Positions 41,339 to 51,547 are shown, numbered from the stretch's first letter. The stretch: 64,000 bases of DNA from JACTOJ01 sp032335695 (GCF_032335695.1 NZ_JACTOJ010000002.1:1-64000); one strand, 5' to 3'. Numbers and translations are program-made. The notes: a model not told the origin generated them from the sequence alone.

Positions 41339-44300
41339 TAAGCTATTGCTATCCAACTAACATTAAAATAAAAACTTGTCGCGGATGAATTATTAAGCAT
41401 TAAATCTGTAAATATATCAAATGTCGCATTTGCATAACTATAACTATCTACAAAGGCTCTAAATGTAGTTATAGCTGTGTACTGATTTACCACACTTGTG
41501 CCTCCAACATCACCAAAATCTATGCCTGAAATTGAGGTTATTACTTTAAAATTTTTCCCTTTGAAAGCTGCAGGCAATTGGACAGTTACAGTAGTACCCC
41601 CACTGTCATGTTGAACCATTTTTTCTGTTCCAGTTTCTATTAAAAAATGATAGGTATGAGAGCCATCATTATCAACTCTAACCAATTCATCTCCACTCAT
41701 TGTAGTATAACTGCTAGAGCCTAACCACTTAAACGTACCACTTATGTCCATTTCATCATTGTTTAAGTTTAATTTTATTTTTCCGGAAGGACTAGTAATA
41801 GTTCCAGTAGTTATATTAGCTCCATTAATAGTTGTTTGTCCTGGAGTGCTTAAGCTTGTAAATGTAGCATATCCACTAAGATTTATTTTACTTGCACTTA
41901 TCTGTATGCTCTCCGCTGTTTGGTTTATAGCACTTATAACTCCATTCTTATCTACCTTAGTAGCTATACTATTTGCTGTCTGAGTAATAGAAGAATTGGC
42001 GCTATCTATCTGTGTTTGTACATCTTCAGGAGCTGGTGTATAATCAGTAGCTTTTGAACCACTTTCTAGTTTAGGCTTTGCAAACCAAACTTTACCGTTT
42101 CTAGTTACATAAAAAAATACATTAACATAAACGGCGTTAGCTGGAGCTGTTGCGGTCATAATGAATTTTTGCCAGGTATTATTTGCTACTGGAGTTACCG
42201 ATATAAACGGAAGACTGATTCTAGATCCATTAGTGTCATAAAAATCTATTTCATACCTTGCATCATAATCAATACCTGATATATTATCAGATTTAACATA
42301 TATGGAAGCTGTAAATATATCTCCTTGTTTGCATGATATAGCGTTTGATGCATATGCTGCTCCTCTCCAACTATTAGCAGTTAATCCGACCTGATTGCTT
42401 AAAAGAGAATTGCACCCGTCTAAGGTATTAGCAGTATCTAAAATAACGGTAGAATTCACCACCCAATTAGAAGCATTTTTTTTAAATCCGCTGTTAATTA
42501 ATAGATTCCTTCCTCCTATTTGCAAATTAGAAATGCTTGCATCTATAGCGCTCTGGCTCACAGATGATTGAATTTTATCTTTATTAATACTTATAAAAGA
42601 CTCTGCTGAGGTAAGTCTTTGGTTAAGTCCGGTCTGAGTGAGTGTCTGTGATGTTAAATCAAACCCTATAGCTGTTGCTGTTTGAGTAATACTTGTAGCA
42701 ACTGTGTTTATTTGAGTTTGAACATCTTCTGGTGCCTGCTCCCACGGTATTATATTTTTATTTTCTACCACCATAAAGTGGCTAATTAGTATATCCGAAT
42801 CTTGAGGTAGTGTAAAATCTATAAAATTATATACCGAAGAATAATTATCTATTGTTATATTCTCTATCTTGTAGTATGTCCAGGTATTAGTTACAGATAT
42901 TTGAGTGCTTGGCTTATCGCATAGGTCAATACTAATGCTATATGGCGGTGTATATATAACCTGAAAGTAATCTATAAGAATTTTATAACCTGTTGCACTT
43001 GGATTTTTAGTATTTGTAACTTCTATCTTTATAGTATGCTCTCCAAAAGTTAGTCCTGTTTTAGTATAAATGACCTTATTCCATTGTTGTGTAGATGAGT
43101 AGTTATCAACGGTTGTGTCTAAAATACCATCAACATATACATTAGCTATACCTCGATCTGGATAAGTACAAGTTACTAAAGCTATACCCGTTCCCTTAAA
43201 TTTGAATGTAGCACTATCTCCTACATTTGAACTGTAGAAGCAAGAGCCTCCATATAAATTACTACTTGTATCTGCTATCCAGTTCCCTGAGTACACTGCT
43301 GCTTTCTCGTCATAAGCTACTGAATAGCTGGCATTATTACTTTTAGCATAAAATCCAATAGAATAGTTACCATTTTCTTTTATAAGATTTTTATATCTAA
43401 TAGTATAAGTGTCCTGGTCTATAGTTCCTCCAATTATCTCAAAGTAATCTACCAAGATATAATAATCGGTAGCATTTACATTTTTAGTATTTGACACCTC
43501 TATTTTTATTGTATGCAATCCTGAATCTAGGCTAGTAGTCTCAAATACTTTAGCTTTGTAGATTAGAGCTGAAGAGTACATATCTGCATTATATACAGTT
43601 CCGTCAATAGTTATTTTAGCAATGCCTCTATTTTGAGATGTTGCGCAAAATAGCCTTATGCCAGTTCCTCTAAATTTAAAAGTTAGATAACTACCTTGAG
43701 TCCTAGTATATTTTTCTGTACCTCCATAAAATAAAGAACTGCTCTCGCTGGACCATGTTCCTGAGTATGTTATACCACCATTAGTTTCATCAACTGCGTT
43801 AATATTTTGCACACCTGCAGGATGCGTATACAATCTAAAAGCCTTGCAATTAGTATCATATCCGTCAGTATAATCTTTTGAAGCTGCAATATTGCCTATA
43901 GGAGTCCAGTTAGAAAATAATGAATTAATATAAAGGTTTCTCACGCTTAAATCAATATTATTTATAGCTGTTGTTATATCTTGCTGCCATACCTTTTGGC
44001 TAATTTGTCCCTGGATTGTTGAAATTGAAGTCCCCTGAGAGCTTACGGTATTAGCTGTATTTGTAACTGTTGTCTGTAGATTAGTGAAAGCAACCTGCAG
44101 CGTTTGCCCTTGGTCATCTAGCTGTACTTTAGTAGCCTTTAATACACTACTAGAGCCATTCATAGCAGTAAATACACTAGCTATATTTAACTTGGTACCT
44201 TGAATATTAGCAGTATCACTTACCATATCATCCCTGATTATCTTATCCTTAATACCATTTGCTTTTAGCCCTGTTGCATCAAACATAAGATTGCCAGAGC

Positions 44301-45861
44301 TGTCCCACACATAGATAGTGTAATCATTACTAGCATCCTTACCTATCTGCACTCTGACTCTGCTTGCATCTTTTATCTGGAGTGTATTATCAGACATAAG
44401 CATATTACCACTGTCCGAAACTAGCCTGAACTTAGTTGTGCTTATATCTCCAGCAAGTATTTTACTAACGCTTAAATTAGCTATCTGCGCATCTGCTATA
44501 GCACCATTTGCAATAAGTCCACTGCCAGCAGTTATAAAATTAGCTTGCATATTTTGCGCTGTTAAATTCCCAGCTAGTAAATTATTAATACTAGCAGCAT
44601 TGGACTCTAAATTAGTTATTCTTCCTGTAGCAGCTGTTAAGTCTTTGATTAATGCATAATTAGCTTGCAAGGTATCTATGGTAGCATAAGTGGAACTCAA
44701 ATTATCAATCCTGGCATTGGTAGCATTTAAATTAACAATGGTGGCATAGGTAGAACTTAGATTATCTATACGCCCATTAGTGGCCGTTAAATCCTCTATG
44801 GTAGCTTTATCCGCCAGTAGTGTCTTAATATTAGCCTGCTCTATTACCATTCTATCTACACTATTTTTAATGCTTCCTGAGCTAGAGAAGTTCTGTCCGG
44901 TATCTGTTTTACCGGAAGCACTAGCACTACCGCTAAGACCGCCTTTATAGCTTATTTTATTATCCATAAGAAGCGTACTATAAACATTATTATTAGTATC
45001 TGTTATGGTTATTTTATCTCCTGCCTGGAGCGCTGGATTGCCTAGCCAGTTCATACTATAAGGCATATAACTCAAATTCTTAAGCGTATTATAAATGCTA
45101 TTTAGCTGTGCCTGTGTCATTACAGGGTTTTCAAACTGAATTTCATTTCCATTGGTGCCAGCTGTTAACGTACTATCTCCCGCCTTGCAAGTTAACTTTC
45201 CTATAGTGAAATTTTTCTCTGCCAGTGTTAGCGGAGGAAAATAACCAGTCTTATCTATACTAAAATTGCTCTCAGTATAAGTTGTTATTTCTAGTTTTCC
45301 ATCCCTATTAAACCTAGCAAAACCACCTAAAAAAGAAGCTATAAAACTAATAGCTTCTCTATAGGTGTATCCTTCTATTTTTGCTATGCTTGTACTTGGA
45401 AGAGCTGTAGAAAGCATAACGCCTGCCTTATTGCATATCTCTTGTGCTACGCTGTTAATACCTGCCGGATAGCTCAAGTCAGAGAAATAAGCCTGTTCTA
45501 GCCTAATCATGTTGTCGTAGCACGTAAGCTTAGTATTGGCTTTATCCTTGCTTATTTCATCAATCATAAAGGTGCCTAGTGGTACATTTTCATAAGCGCC
45601 ATTCACTAATAAGCTTAATGCAGCTGTTACTGGTGCGCCATCTAAGATTAATGTACCTGGCACATTCATTAAAGTTAATTCTAATTTAGAACTGCCAACT
45701 CCACCGATCATAAATGATTCATCAGGATTTACGTTTTCCTCAAGCTCTAAGTCAACTATATCCGCTTCTGTGAAGGTAGTATCTCTTATTTTTACAGTAG
45801 CTTTAAAAGTTCTCCCTGTCTGCTTTATCGTGTTAATAAAATTTTGTGTAACATTGTACAT
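41338..45861 (-). CDS. Phage tail fibre / minor structural protein
   Basis: 1507 aa. The N-terminal third resembles distal-tail/baseplate proteins (FKATVKIRDTTFTEADIVDLELEEN ... PLGTFMIDEISKDKAN). Residues about 337-440 are a regular short repeat (LTATNGRIDNLSSTYATI-type) predicted as a trimeric coiled coil. Two related beta modules follow at about 697-807 and 854-970 (YSG.W...S..Y...FKF.GTGI), then a CBM_4_9-like module at about 1117-1260 (GGRNLLINSGFKKNASNW) and a C-terminal beta head. It is the probable receptor-binding protein. Confidence 0.88.
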   Translation of the reverse strand: MYNVTQNFINTIKQTGRTFKATVKIRDTTFTEADIVDLELEENVNPDESFMIGGVGSSKLELTLMNVPGTLILDGAPVTAALSLLVNGAYENVPLGTFMIDEISKDKANTKLTCYDNMIRLEQAYFSDLSYPAGINSVAQEICNKAGVMLSTALPSTSIAKIEGYTYREAISFIASFLGGFARFNRDGKLEITTYTESNFSIDKTGYFPPLTLAEKNFTIGKLTCKAGDSTLTAGTNGNEIQFENPVMTQAQLNSIYNTLKNLSYMPYSMNWLGNPALQAGDKITITDTNNNVYSTLLMDNKISYKGGLSGSASASGKTDTGQNFSSSGSIKNSVDRMVIEQANIKTLLADKATIEDLTATNGRIDNLSSTYATIVNLNATNARIDNLSSTYATIDTLQANYALIKDLTAATGRITNLESNAASINNLLAGNLTAQNMQANFITAGSGLIANGAIADAQIANLSVSKILAGDISTTKFRLVSDSGNMLMSDNTLQIKDASRVRVQIGKDASNDYTIYVWDSSGNLMFDATGLKANGIKDKIIRDDMVSDTANIQGTKLNIASVFTAMNGSSSVLKATKVQLDDQGQTLQVAFTNLQTTVTNTANTVSSQGTSISTIQGQISQKVWQQDITTAINNIDLSVRNLYINSLFSNWTPIGNIAASKDYTDGYDTNCKAFRLYTHPAGVQNINAVDETNGGITYSGTWSSESSSLFYGGTEKYTRTQGSYLTFKFRGTGIRLFCATSQNRGIAKITIDGTVYNADMYSSALIYKAKVFETTSLDSGLHTIKIEVSNTKNVNATDYYILVDYFEIIGGTIDQDTYTIRYKNLIKENGNYSIGFYAKSNNASYSVAYDEKAAVYSGNWIADTSSNLYGGSCFYSSNVGDSATFKFKGTGIALVTCTYPDRGIANVYVDGILDTTVDNYSSTQQWNKVIYTKTGLTFGEHTIKIEVTNTKNPSATGYKILIDYFQVIYTPPYSISIDLCDKPSTQISVTNTWTYYKIENITIDNYSSVYNFIDFTLPQDSDILISHFMVVENKNIIPWEQAPEDVQTQINTVATSITQTATAIGFDLTSQTLTQTGLNQRLTSAESFISINKDKIQSSVSQSAIDASISNLQIGGRNLLINSGFKKNASNWVVNSTVILDTANTLDGCNSLLSNQVGLTANSWRGAAYASNAISCKQGDIFTASIYVKSDNISGIDYDARYEIDFYDTNGSRISLPFISVTPVANNTWQKFIMTATAPANAVYVNVFFYVTRNGKVWFAKPKLESGSKATDYTPAPEDVQTQIDSANSSITQTANSIATKVDKNGVISAINQTAESIQISASKINLSGYATFTSLSTPGQTTINGANITTGTITSPSGKIKLNLNNDEMDISGTFKWLGSSSYTTMSGDELVRVDNDGSHTYHFLIETGTEKMVQHDSGGTTVTVQLPAAFKGKNFKVITSISGIDFGDVGGTSVVNQYTAITTFRAFVDSYSYANATFDIFTDLMLNNSSATSFYFNVSWIAIA

Positions 45862-45888
45862 AAGTCATTCCTCCTTTTGAGGAGTCTT

Positions 45889-46266
45889 TTATTCAAGCAT
45901 AAAATCAAGATTAATGATTTCAGCTGCAGACATATTAAAGCCTTCAAGAACATTTATACTAAACTTGTGAATATCAACTTCATTTTCTATTGCAAGTAGC
46001 TCTCTAATATCTTTATTCCAAGCCTCTAGACAATCATTCTTAATTGTTACCTGTCCATTATCATCAGCTTTAATTTTTCCGTCTTTCTCTAATACAGCAT
46101 ATTGTTTAAGCAGCTTTTCACGCTCAGTATTATAAGGTTTAAGCTCACTTTCAATTTTAGAGATATTCTTAGCTATAGCATAAGAAGCTTTAACTGGAAG
46201 CTGCTTCTGCGCTATTGCTAAAAGTGCAGGGTGTACTGTTAACATTTTTTCATTACTTAATTTCAT
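45889..46266 (-). CDS. DUF1617 phage protein
   Basis: 125 aa, helical; the pattern matches DUF1617 phage proteins (KLSNEKMLTVHPALLAIAQK, LEKDGKI, INLDFMLE end). It occurs between tail genes in Firmicute siphophages. Function unknown. Confidence 0.72.
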   Translation of the reverse strand: MKLSNEKMLTVHPALLAIAQKQLPVKASYAIAKNISKIESELKPYNTEREKLLKQYAVLEKDGKIKADDNGQVTIKNDCLEAWNKDIRELLAIENEVDIHKFSINVLEGFNMSAAEIINLDFMLE

Positions 46267-46284
46267 AATCTATCATCCTCTCTC

Positions 46285-46533
46285 TTATCCGAATATTACA
46301 TATCCAAGCTCTTTAGCTCTTGATTTTACAGCAGTTTCAAAAGCGGAATATTGACTTTGTACATCTGCTGCATTAGCTGTAAGCAAGTCCTTATTCTGCA
46401 CACTCATATTAATGTTAAATGCCTGGGAATCAGTATTCAAAGTAGCACTCAAATATCCTACTTGCACCGGATTACCATTAGCATCCTTTACTGTTATATT
46501 TCCGTTTAATGTTGTTACTTCACTTATATTCAT
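46285..46533 (-). CDS. Small phage tail-region protein
   Basis: 82 aa, not recognised. Beta-strand-rich N-terminal part (VTTLNGNITVKDANGNPVQV) and a helical end. It sits between the DUF6711-like gene and the DUF1617 gene in the tail module and has a GGAGG ribosome site. Confidence 0.65.
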   Translation of the reverse strand: MNISEVTTLNGNITVKDANGNPVQVGYLSATLNTDSQAFNINMSVQNKDLLTANAADVQSQYSAFETAVKSRAKELGYVIFG

Positions 46534-46555
46534 TTACATTACCTCCAAATTTAAT

Positions 46556-46918
46556 TTATTTTTCTATTATGGAAAAGCTTAAGCCTTTCCAAAGATACTG
46601 GCCGGTCTTAGGGTCTTTCCAATATACTGCTGCTGATCTGTCACTTACATAACAAGTTTTTGTTATTATCTGCCCTTCTTCAGGATCTGGAAACTTGCAT
46701 TGAAAAAACACATCTTTAACGGCAGTCAGAACTGTTGATATATCTTCATTTGTTAGAGCCGGCCATTCACACTCTAGCTTTCTTTTTACTGCTACTCTAT
46801 CCCTTGTAAGATCCCCTGCAGCATTCCTCTGGCTATTATCTCCGTCTATATCATTTACCCCAACTTTTAGCGAGCTAGGATCAGGAATATCTATACCATT
46901 TATCTGCAATATAGCCAT
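46556..46918 (-). CDS. DUF6711-type phage tail protein
   Basis: 120 aa. The pattern LQINGIDIPDPSSLKVGVNDIDG, then NAAGDLTRDRVAVKRKLECEW and a beta-strand end fits DUF6711. It is located directly after the tape measure gene and is likely a distal tail component. Confidence 0.75.
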   Translation of the reverse strand: MAILQINGIDIPDPSSLKVGVNDIDGDNSQRNAAGDLTRDRVAVKRKLECEWPALTNEDISTVLTAVKDVFFQCKFPDPEEGQIITKTCYVSDRSAAVYWKDPKTGQYLWKGLSFSIIEK

Positions 46919-46932
46919 GCTATTATCACCTT

Positions 46933-49479
46933 CTATACTTCTATTAATGTTTTACCTGCTTGCCTTTGCGCTTTATTTATGCCATTAATTATATCTTTAA
47001 AAACTGTACTGCTACCCAAATTTATGGTGAGCTCTATTGGTCTATCTGAACTGCCTGAAGCTTGGCTATTAGCAATACCCATTCTCTCAAATAATTTATC
47101 TGCTAATAAATCCAATCCAGAGGTATTATTCTGTAATGGAACGACTGCTTCTGTTCCTGCTTCGCCTAAAACCGCCATAGTGGCTCTATTCACAATACCG
47201 CCTTTAGCTAGATAAGGAATTTTAGGAATACTTATGCCAAAGCTTTCTCCGCCTACTCCAGGAACCCAGTCAGGTATGTCAACACTTATAGAATCCAATC
47301 CACTGATTGCAGCATTTATTAACCCTATAATAGCATTAAGCGGTGCCTTAATAATTGCTGCCAAGCCGTCAGCTATTCCAGCGAACACCTCAACCACACC
47401 TCTCCATGCACGACCCCAATCTCCAGTAAACACACCAGCTATAAAATCGATTATTCCGCTGAACACTTGAATTATTGGATTAACTATGCTTCTTATTGTT
47501 GCAAGGAATCCGTTTAATATATCCCCCAACCATCCAAAGCGTTTACTCCAGTCTGTTGAAAATACTGTATTAATCCAATCTAGAAATCCTTGGAATGTTT
47601 CTTTAATTGCATTCCATACTTCGCCGGCTTTAGCTTTTACTGCATCCCAGTGTTGATAAAGTAGAACACCTGCAGCAATTAACAAACCTATAGCAATGAC
47701 TATCAATCCTATAGGACTAGTTAGTACAGCTATTAGCTGTGTAACTGCTATAAATCCCTTAACAGCGGTTGTAACTATGAGAAAAGATGCAACCATAGAT
47801 GCTACAACAGTAACTATGATGTCTAGGATTGGTTTCCCACTCCCCATTAACCAATTCAGAAAATCAGTTATTCCTTGAATTATAGGTGTTAATATATTTG
47901 ATACTGCAGGAGCATTGGATATAAGCCAGTTTATGAGCGGTAAGAAGTAGTTATTGTATATAAATAAAAATAGCTTTCCTATGGTAAGCCCTAGTTCAGC
48001 AACAGATTGAACAAACTTTTGTACTGCAGGTGTTTGGAGCATATTTAAAAAATTACTAAAAGTAGCTTTTGTACCTTCTACAGCTTTATTAAACTCTGCT
48101 GTTACAGAAGGTCCTACCGCATTCCATGCAGCTCTGAAAGGAGCAAATATATTGCCTAGAATTTTTTTAAATGAATTTACCCATCCAGTAGTCACCTTTT
48201 CTATTGGTGACATATTCGCCATTGGTGTTATTGGATCTACTACTCCGCTGCCTGCAGGTGTAGTTGATTTATTTTCACTCAGCTTGTTTAGCTGGTCAAA
48301 TCCTGCTAGGCCCTTCTTACTTGCAGAAGCCTCTAAGGCATCACCTGCAGCATTAGCAGCTTTCTTTACACCTCCTAAGGAATCTGCTGTCTTTTTAGCT
48401 TGTTTTTCTTGTTGGCTATATGCTCCTATAGAACTTTGTAATGCTTTAGCAGCTCCAAAACTTGCATCATAGGTCTTACCAAACAAAGCGCTTACAAAAC
48501 TAGCAATGTACGCTGTAACAGTACTTAACCCACTCATTAAAGCATTAATTGCTGGAAGAATAGCTGTATATATCGGTGCAAAAGCGGTATATAAATTACT
48601 CTTTATCTGGTTAAAACTAGCTGCAAATTGGCTATTAGTCATTAAGGCACTGCCCATAAAAGTTGTAATAGCCTCAAGTGCCTTCATGGCCATTGGCAAG
48701 ATAACCATCCATGTTAAAAATTGTCGCCCTATATTTGACAAGCTATAACCCATATTTCTAAATTTACCTTCAGATGCTTGAGAAGCAGAGCCAAAGTTTT
48801 GTAATTTACTAAGAGCAGCTTTCATTGAGGCTGTTATTGTGTCAAGTTTGGATCTAGCTCTTTGCAGGGCATTTCCTTTTTCATTCACAGCCTTTGTATT
48901 TTTATTAGTGGCTTCGGCGCCTTTTCCCATGACTTCGGCTTCTTCCTTAAATTCTGAAGCTTTACTAGCGGCCTTTGATAATGCATTGCCTTTCTCACTA
49001 ACGGCTCTTGAATTTTTATCTATAGCATTTGTGGCTTCATTCACAGCTGCAGCTTCGGAATTTGCGGCTCCAGTTGTCTTTTTAAGAAGATCCTCCAATT
49101 CAAACAACTTTTCAGCAGCCTTATTAGAAGTCTCAGCAAATTTATTTATCCTAGCCTCAGTCTTTAATATTTCTTCCTGAAGCTTTTGAGCCTTAGGATT
49201 ATCACCGCCACCCATAGCAGCACTCGAGGCCATTGCATATTGTTGTTGAAGCTTCTTTAATCTTTGACTTTGAAAATCTGCTTGTTCGCTGGCATTTTTC
49301 ATTTTATTATTTAGGACTTCAATAGCAGCATTCATTTTCTCTACAGATCCAGAAAAATTATTGTTAGTGCTTTTGCCAGCATCACTAAAGCTTTTTAAAC
49401 TGGATGTACTTGCTTTTATTCCCTGCTGCAGACCATCAAGTTTTGCAGTTATAAGTACCTGCAGCTCTTCAAGTATCAC
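46933..49479 (-). CDS. Phage tail tape measure protein
   Basis: 848 aa. It sets tail length and spans the tail tube. The N-terminal half is coiled-coil and Ala/Lys/Glu-rich (about 1-215). A central region has several hydrophobic stretches (FLTWMVILPMAMKALEAITTF, IIVTVVASMVASFLIVTTAV, SPIGLIVIAIGLLIAAGVLLY), then a GDWGRAWRGVVEVFAGI repeat region. A C-terminal GEAGTEAVVPLQ motif is typical of these proteins. GTG start overlapping the chaperone stop by 4 nt. Confidence 0.93.
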   Translation of the reverse strand: MILEELQVLITAKLDGLQQGIKASTSSLKSFSDAGKSTNNNFSGSVEKMNAAIEVLNNKMKNASEQADFQSQRLKKLQQQYAMASSAAMGGGDNPKAQKLQEEILKTEARINKFAETSNKAAEKLFELEDLLKKTTGAANSEAAAVNEATNAIDKNSRAVSEKGNALSKAASKASEFKEEAEVMGKGAEATNKNTKAVNEKGNALQRARSKLDTITASMKAALSKLQNFGSASQASEGKFRNMGYSLSNIGRQFLTWMVILPMAMKALEAITTFMGSALMTNSQFAASFNQIKSNLYTAFAPIYTAILPAINALMSGLSTVTAYIASFVSALFGKTYDASFGAAKALQSSIGAYSQQEKQAKKTADSLGGVKKAANAAGDALEASASKKGLAGFDQLNKLSENKSTTPAGSGVVDPITPMANMSPIEKVTTGWVNSFKKILGNIFAPFRAAWNAVGPSVTAEFNKAVEGTKATFSNFLNMLQTPAVQKFVQSVAELGLTIGKLFLFIYNNYFLPLINWLISNAPAVSNILTPIIQGITDFLNWLMGSGKPILDIIVTVVASMVASFLIVTTAVKGFIAVTQLIAVLTSPIGLIVIAIGLLIAAGVLLYQHWDAVKAKAGEVWNAIKETFQGFLDWINTVFSTDWSKRFGWLGDILNGFLATIRSIVNPIIQVFSGIIDFIAGVFTGDWGRAWRGVVEVFAGIADGLAAIIKAPLNAIIGLINAAISGLDSISVDIPDWVPGVGGESFGISIPKIPYLAKGGIVNRATMAVLGEAGTEAVVPLQNNTSGLDLLADKLFERMGIANSQASGSSDRPIELTINLGSSTVFKDIINGINKAQRQAGKTLIEV

Positions 49480-49766
49480 TTATTCTCACCTCTTTTCTTA
49501 TTAAAATGATTTGCATAACTAAGAAGCCTATCTTTCGCTATTCTCCAGTCCTGCTGTTTAGGTTTATTTAGCTCTTCAATATCATCAAATATTTTGGGAA
49601 AAGCGGTAGTAAGAGATGGATATTTAACATCTTCATCAAATAACCCTCCAATTGCAACCTTTATTAAATCCCCAAGTTTATAAGCCATTGTTGCCATTAA
49701 TTTTACTTTGTCATCTATTCTCTTTTGATTAGCTTTTATAACATCTATAGTCTCACCATAAGTCAT
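49476..49766 (-). CDS. Tail assembly chaperone, -1 frame (T) part
   Basis: The visible ATG frame is 96 aa (MTYGETIDVIKANQKRIDDK and on). The same frame is open upstream to 49913, reading SLTDITKEVYPKALENG and VSPLDFWDMTYGE across the end of the previous gene, which looks like real tail chaperone GT protein. The start at 49766 has no ribosome site. I therefore read it as the extension of the upstream gene by -1 frameshift at 49913-49919, giving a 243-aa fusion (98 + 145). Confidence 0.8.
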   Translation of the reverse strand: MTYGETIDVIKANQKRIDDKVKLMATMAYKLGDLIKVAIGGLFDEDVKYPSLTTAFPKIFDDIEELNKPKQQDWRIAKDRLLSYANHFNKKRGENK

Positions 49767-49834
49767 GTCCCAAAAATCAAGAGGACTAACTCCATTCTCT
49801 AAGGCCTTAGGATATACCTCTTTAGTTATATCTG

Positions 49835-50206
49835 TTAGGCTTCTATATTCTGCATTACTTCCTTCTTCTTGGCTTCCGTTGCTTTCCTCATCCCCTCTAT
49901 ATCTTCCTGTGAGAAAAAACCTGAATCTTTTAAAATGTCCGTTATAAAATCAATTCTTTTCTCAGTTGAGTTTATTATTCCTTCGTCTACCATTTCATCT
50001 ATTATGTCATTAGCCTTATCAAGCGTAACGTCATGATTAAGTGGGATTAATGCACCCCATACTATAGTTGCCATTACTGTTCCTTCAGTAGCTCTTTCAA
50101 GAGCAGAAAGAAGTGGCCCTATTTTCTTTTCTATTTCTATTTGTGATTTGTTGGTTATTCTAAATTTGTACTCCTTATCTCCAACAGTTACTAATTTAAA
50201 GTTCAT
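49835..50206 (-). CDS. Tail assembly chaperone G
   Basis: 123 aa in the zero frame, matching DUF6096-type tail assembly chaperones (FKLVTVGDKEYKFRITNKSQ ... GALIPLNHDVTL). It lies between the major tail protein and tape measure genes, the fixed position for G/GT chaperones. It contains a T TTT TTC heptamer in the correct frame at codons 97-98. Confidence 0.85.
   Translation of the reverse strand: MNFKLVTVGDKEYKFRITNKSQIEIEKKIGPLLSALERATEGTVMATIVWGALIPLNHDVTLDKANDIIDEMVDEGIINSTEKRIDFITDILKDSGFFSQEDIEGMRKATEAKKKEVMQNIEA
49913..49919 (-). promoter_or_regulatory. -1 ribosomal frameshift site (T TTT TTC)
   Basis: Zero frame GGT TTT TTC. A slip by -1 enters the frame that runs open to the stop at 49476. 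T TTT TTC is a classical X XXY YYZ slippery heptamer. Arithmetic fits exactly: 98 zero-frame codons and 145 shifted codons. Confidence 0.8.
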
Positions 50207-50264
50207 TCTGTATTCCTCCTAAATTTAAATATTAATTAAAAAAGAGATAGATGTTACTCTATCT

Positions 50265-50702
50265 CTAAGATCCTGCGGTTGGATCTGTTACTTCTATATC
50301 TGTGTTTAAAGTTAATTTAGCTGAAAAAGTAAGAGCTTCATTTGTTTTAGCACTTGCAACTTTTACTGACACTGAAGCGCTAAATGCAAATGTCGTATCA
50401 TCCGGAAATGTCACCATAAAAGGATATATATTTTTAGTAGCAGCTAGTCCTTTCATTACTCTATATCCGGAATTAGCTGAAGAATTATCATACAGAAACT
50501 TAAATTCTAAGTCTCCATAATCTGTAACTCCTTGAATATACCTTTTGGCACCATCTGCAAGTGTAGTAACTTCTACCTTTTCAGGATCTCCGCCCATATC
50601 AGGTATTTCTTGCAAATCCGGAATATCAGTATAGCTTGTAGCTCCAGAAGTAGCTTTATATCCTAATGTTATTCCCTTACTTAATAGTCCTGTTCCCGAC
50701 AT
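50265..50702 (-). CDS. Major tail tube protein
   Basis: 145 aa, beta-rich with the family's start LLSKGITLGYK, LPDLQEIPDMGG-type region (DIPDLQEIPDMGGDPEKVEVT), DYGDLEFKFLYD and a conserved TLNTDIEVTDPT end. Position right before the chaperone fits. Confidence 0.88.
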   Translation of the reverse strand: MSGTGLLSKGITLGYKATSGATSYTDIPDLQEIPDMGGDPEKVEVTTLADGAKRYIQGVTDYGDLEFKFLYDNSSANSGYRVMKGLAATKNIYPFMVTFPDDTTFAFSASVSVKVASAKTNEALTFSAKLTLNTDIEVTDPTAGS

Positions 50703-50714
50703 TAATCATTCCTC

Positions 50715-51071
50715 CTAACTTTGATATACTAATAAATTTTTATTGTCTACAATTCCATGAAACCTCATAGAATTATGATTTAATCCACTTACCTCTGCAA
50801 TATCCCCTGATAATTGTCTCTCAAATCCTACAGTTGTCATTTTTTCATCTATTAAGCTTATTGCTTCAGAAGTTGATAAATTATGCCATACATCGATATA
50901 TAAAATCCATTCAGTCATAATTTCTTCACCATCTGATACTTTATAAGCTTTGTTCTCAGTTTTATATGCTACTGCAGGTAACTGGGAAAAATCCTTAGGA
51001 TAAATAAAAGATACCGTTATTCCTGGTATCTCACTTAATAAACTTGCTATTAGTGGCTTAATATTTACCAT
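50715..51071 (-). CDS. Tail completion / tail terminator protein
   Basis: 118 aa. Pattern of Gp17-like/DUF3168-type tail terminators: an N-terminal helix IKPLIASLLSEIPGITVSF, YPKDFSQLPAVAYKTEN and ILYIDVWHN. Its start overlaps the stop of the gp10-like gene (TAATG). Confidence 0.75.
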   Translation of the reverse strand: MVNIKPLIASLLSEIPGITVSFIYPKDFSQLPAVAYKTENKAYKVSDGEEIMTEWILYIDVWHNLSTSEAISLIDEKMTTVGFERQLSGDIAEVSGLNHNSMRFHGIVDNKNLLVYQS

Positions 51072-51547
51072 TATTTCTTCGCCACCTTTTCTATTTGTTT
51101 TTTAACTGTATCTTGTATAATTTGTGATACATTTTCTTTATTATTTTTTATAGCTGGGTACATATAAGGCTGAGCTGCTTGGCCACTTATCCATCTTATA
51201 CCTACATCTGGAATGTTTCCTCTCCATTTATCAATCTTATAGGTTATTCCCAGCTTTTCTGCTGCTTCAGGTTTACTTGCCTCACCTACTGGTCCTGTTC
51301 CAAATTCAACATAGGCAGCGTATTCAACATCTGTATATACCTTACTTGTGACCTTATTTTCGCTTACAGTGGTTTCCTCAAAAATATGGTTACGCAAATA
51401 TCCTTCATCTACTGGAGCCAAAAGTTTAGCTTCGGCTTGAACCTTTTTACCAGCATTTTCTACGCCTATTTGAAGAGATTTCATGGTATCCATTCCAAGG
51501 CTCTGAAGCTTTTTTAATAGGCTGTCCATACCTTGTATATTCCCCAT
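51071..51547 (-). CDS. HK97 gp10-like head-tail protein
   Basis: 158 aa. Signature AAKLLAPVDEGYLRNHI-type region (EAKLLAPVDEGYLRNHIFEE), VYTDVEYAAYVEFGTG and QPYMYPAIKNNKENV. Both ends overlap neighbours by TAATG, so it is tightly coupled. Confidence 0.9.
   Translation of the reverse strand: MGNIQGMDSLLKKLQSLGMDTMKSLQIGVENAGKKVQAEAKLLAPVDEGYLRNHIFEETTVSENKVTSKVYTDVEYAAYVEFGTGPVGEASKPEAAEKLGITYKIDKWRGNIPDVGIRWISGQAAQPYMYPAIKNNKENVSQIIQDTVKKQIEKVAKK

Noticed and set aside
41744..44659. Plus-strand open frames inside the tail fibre gene
   Set aside because: They are shadows of the repetitive coding sequence on the minus strand.
47696..49180. Plus-strand open frames inside the tape measure gene
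   Set aside because: They mirror the Ala/Lys/Glu-rich coiled-coil coding of the minus strand, have no ribosome sites and show no family features.
49476..49766. Independent 96-aa tail gene starting at 49766
   Set aside because: No ribosome site precedes that ATG, the frame is open further upstream, and a slippery heptamer connects it to the previous gene.
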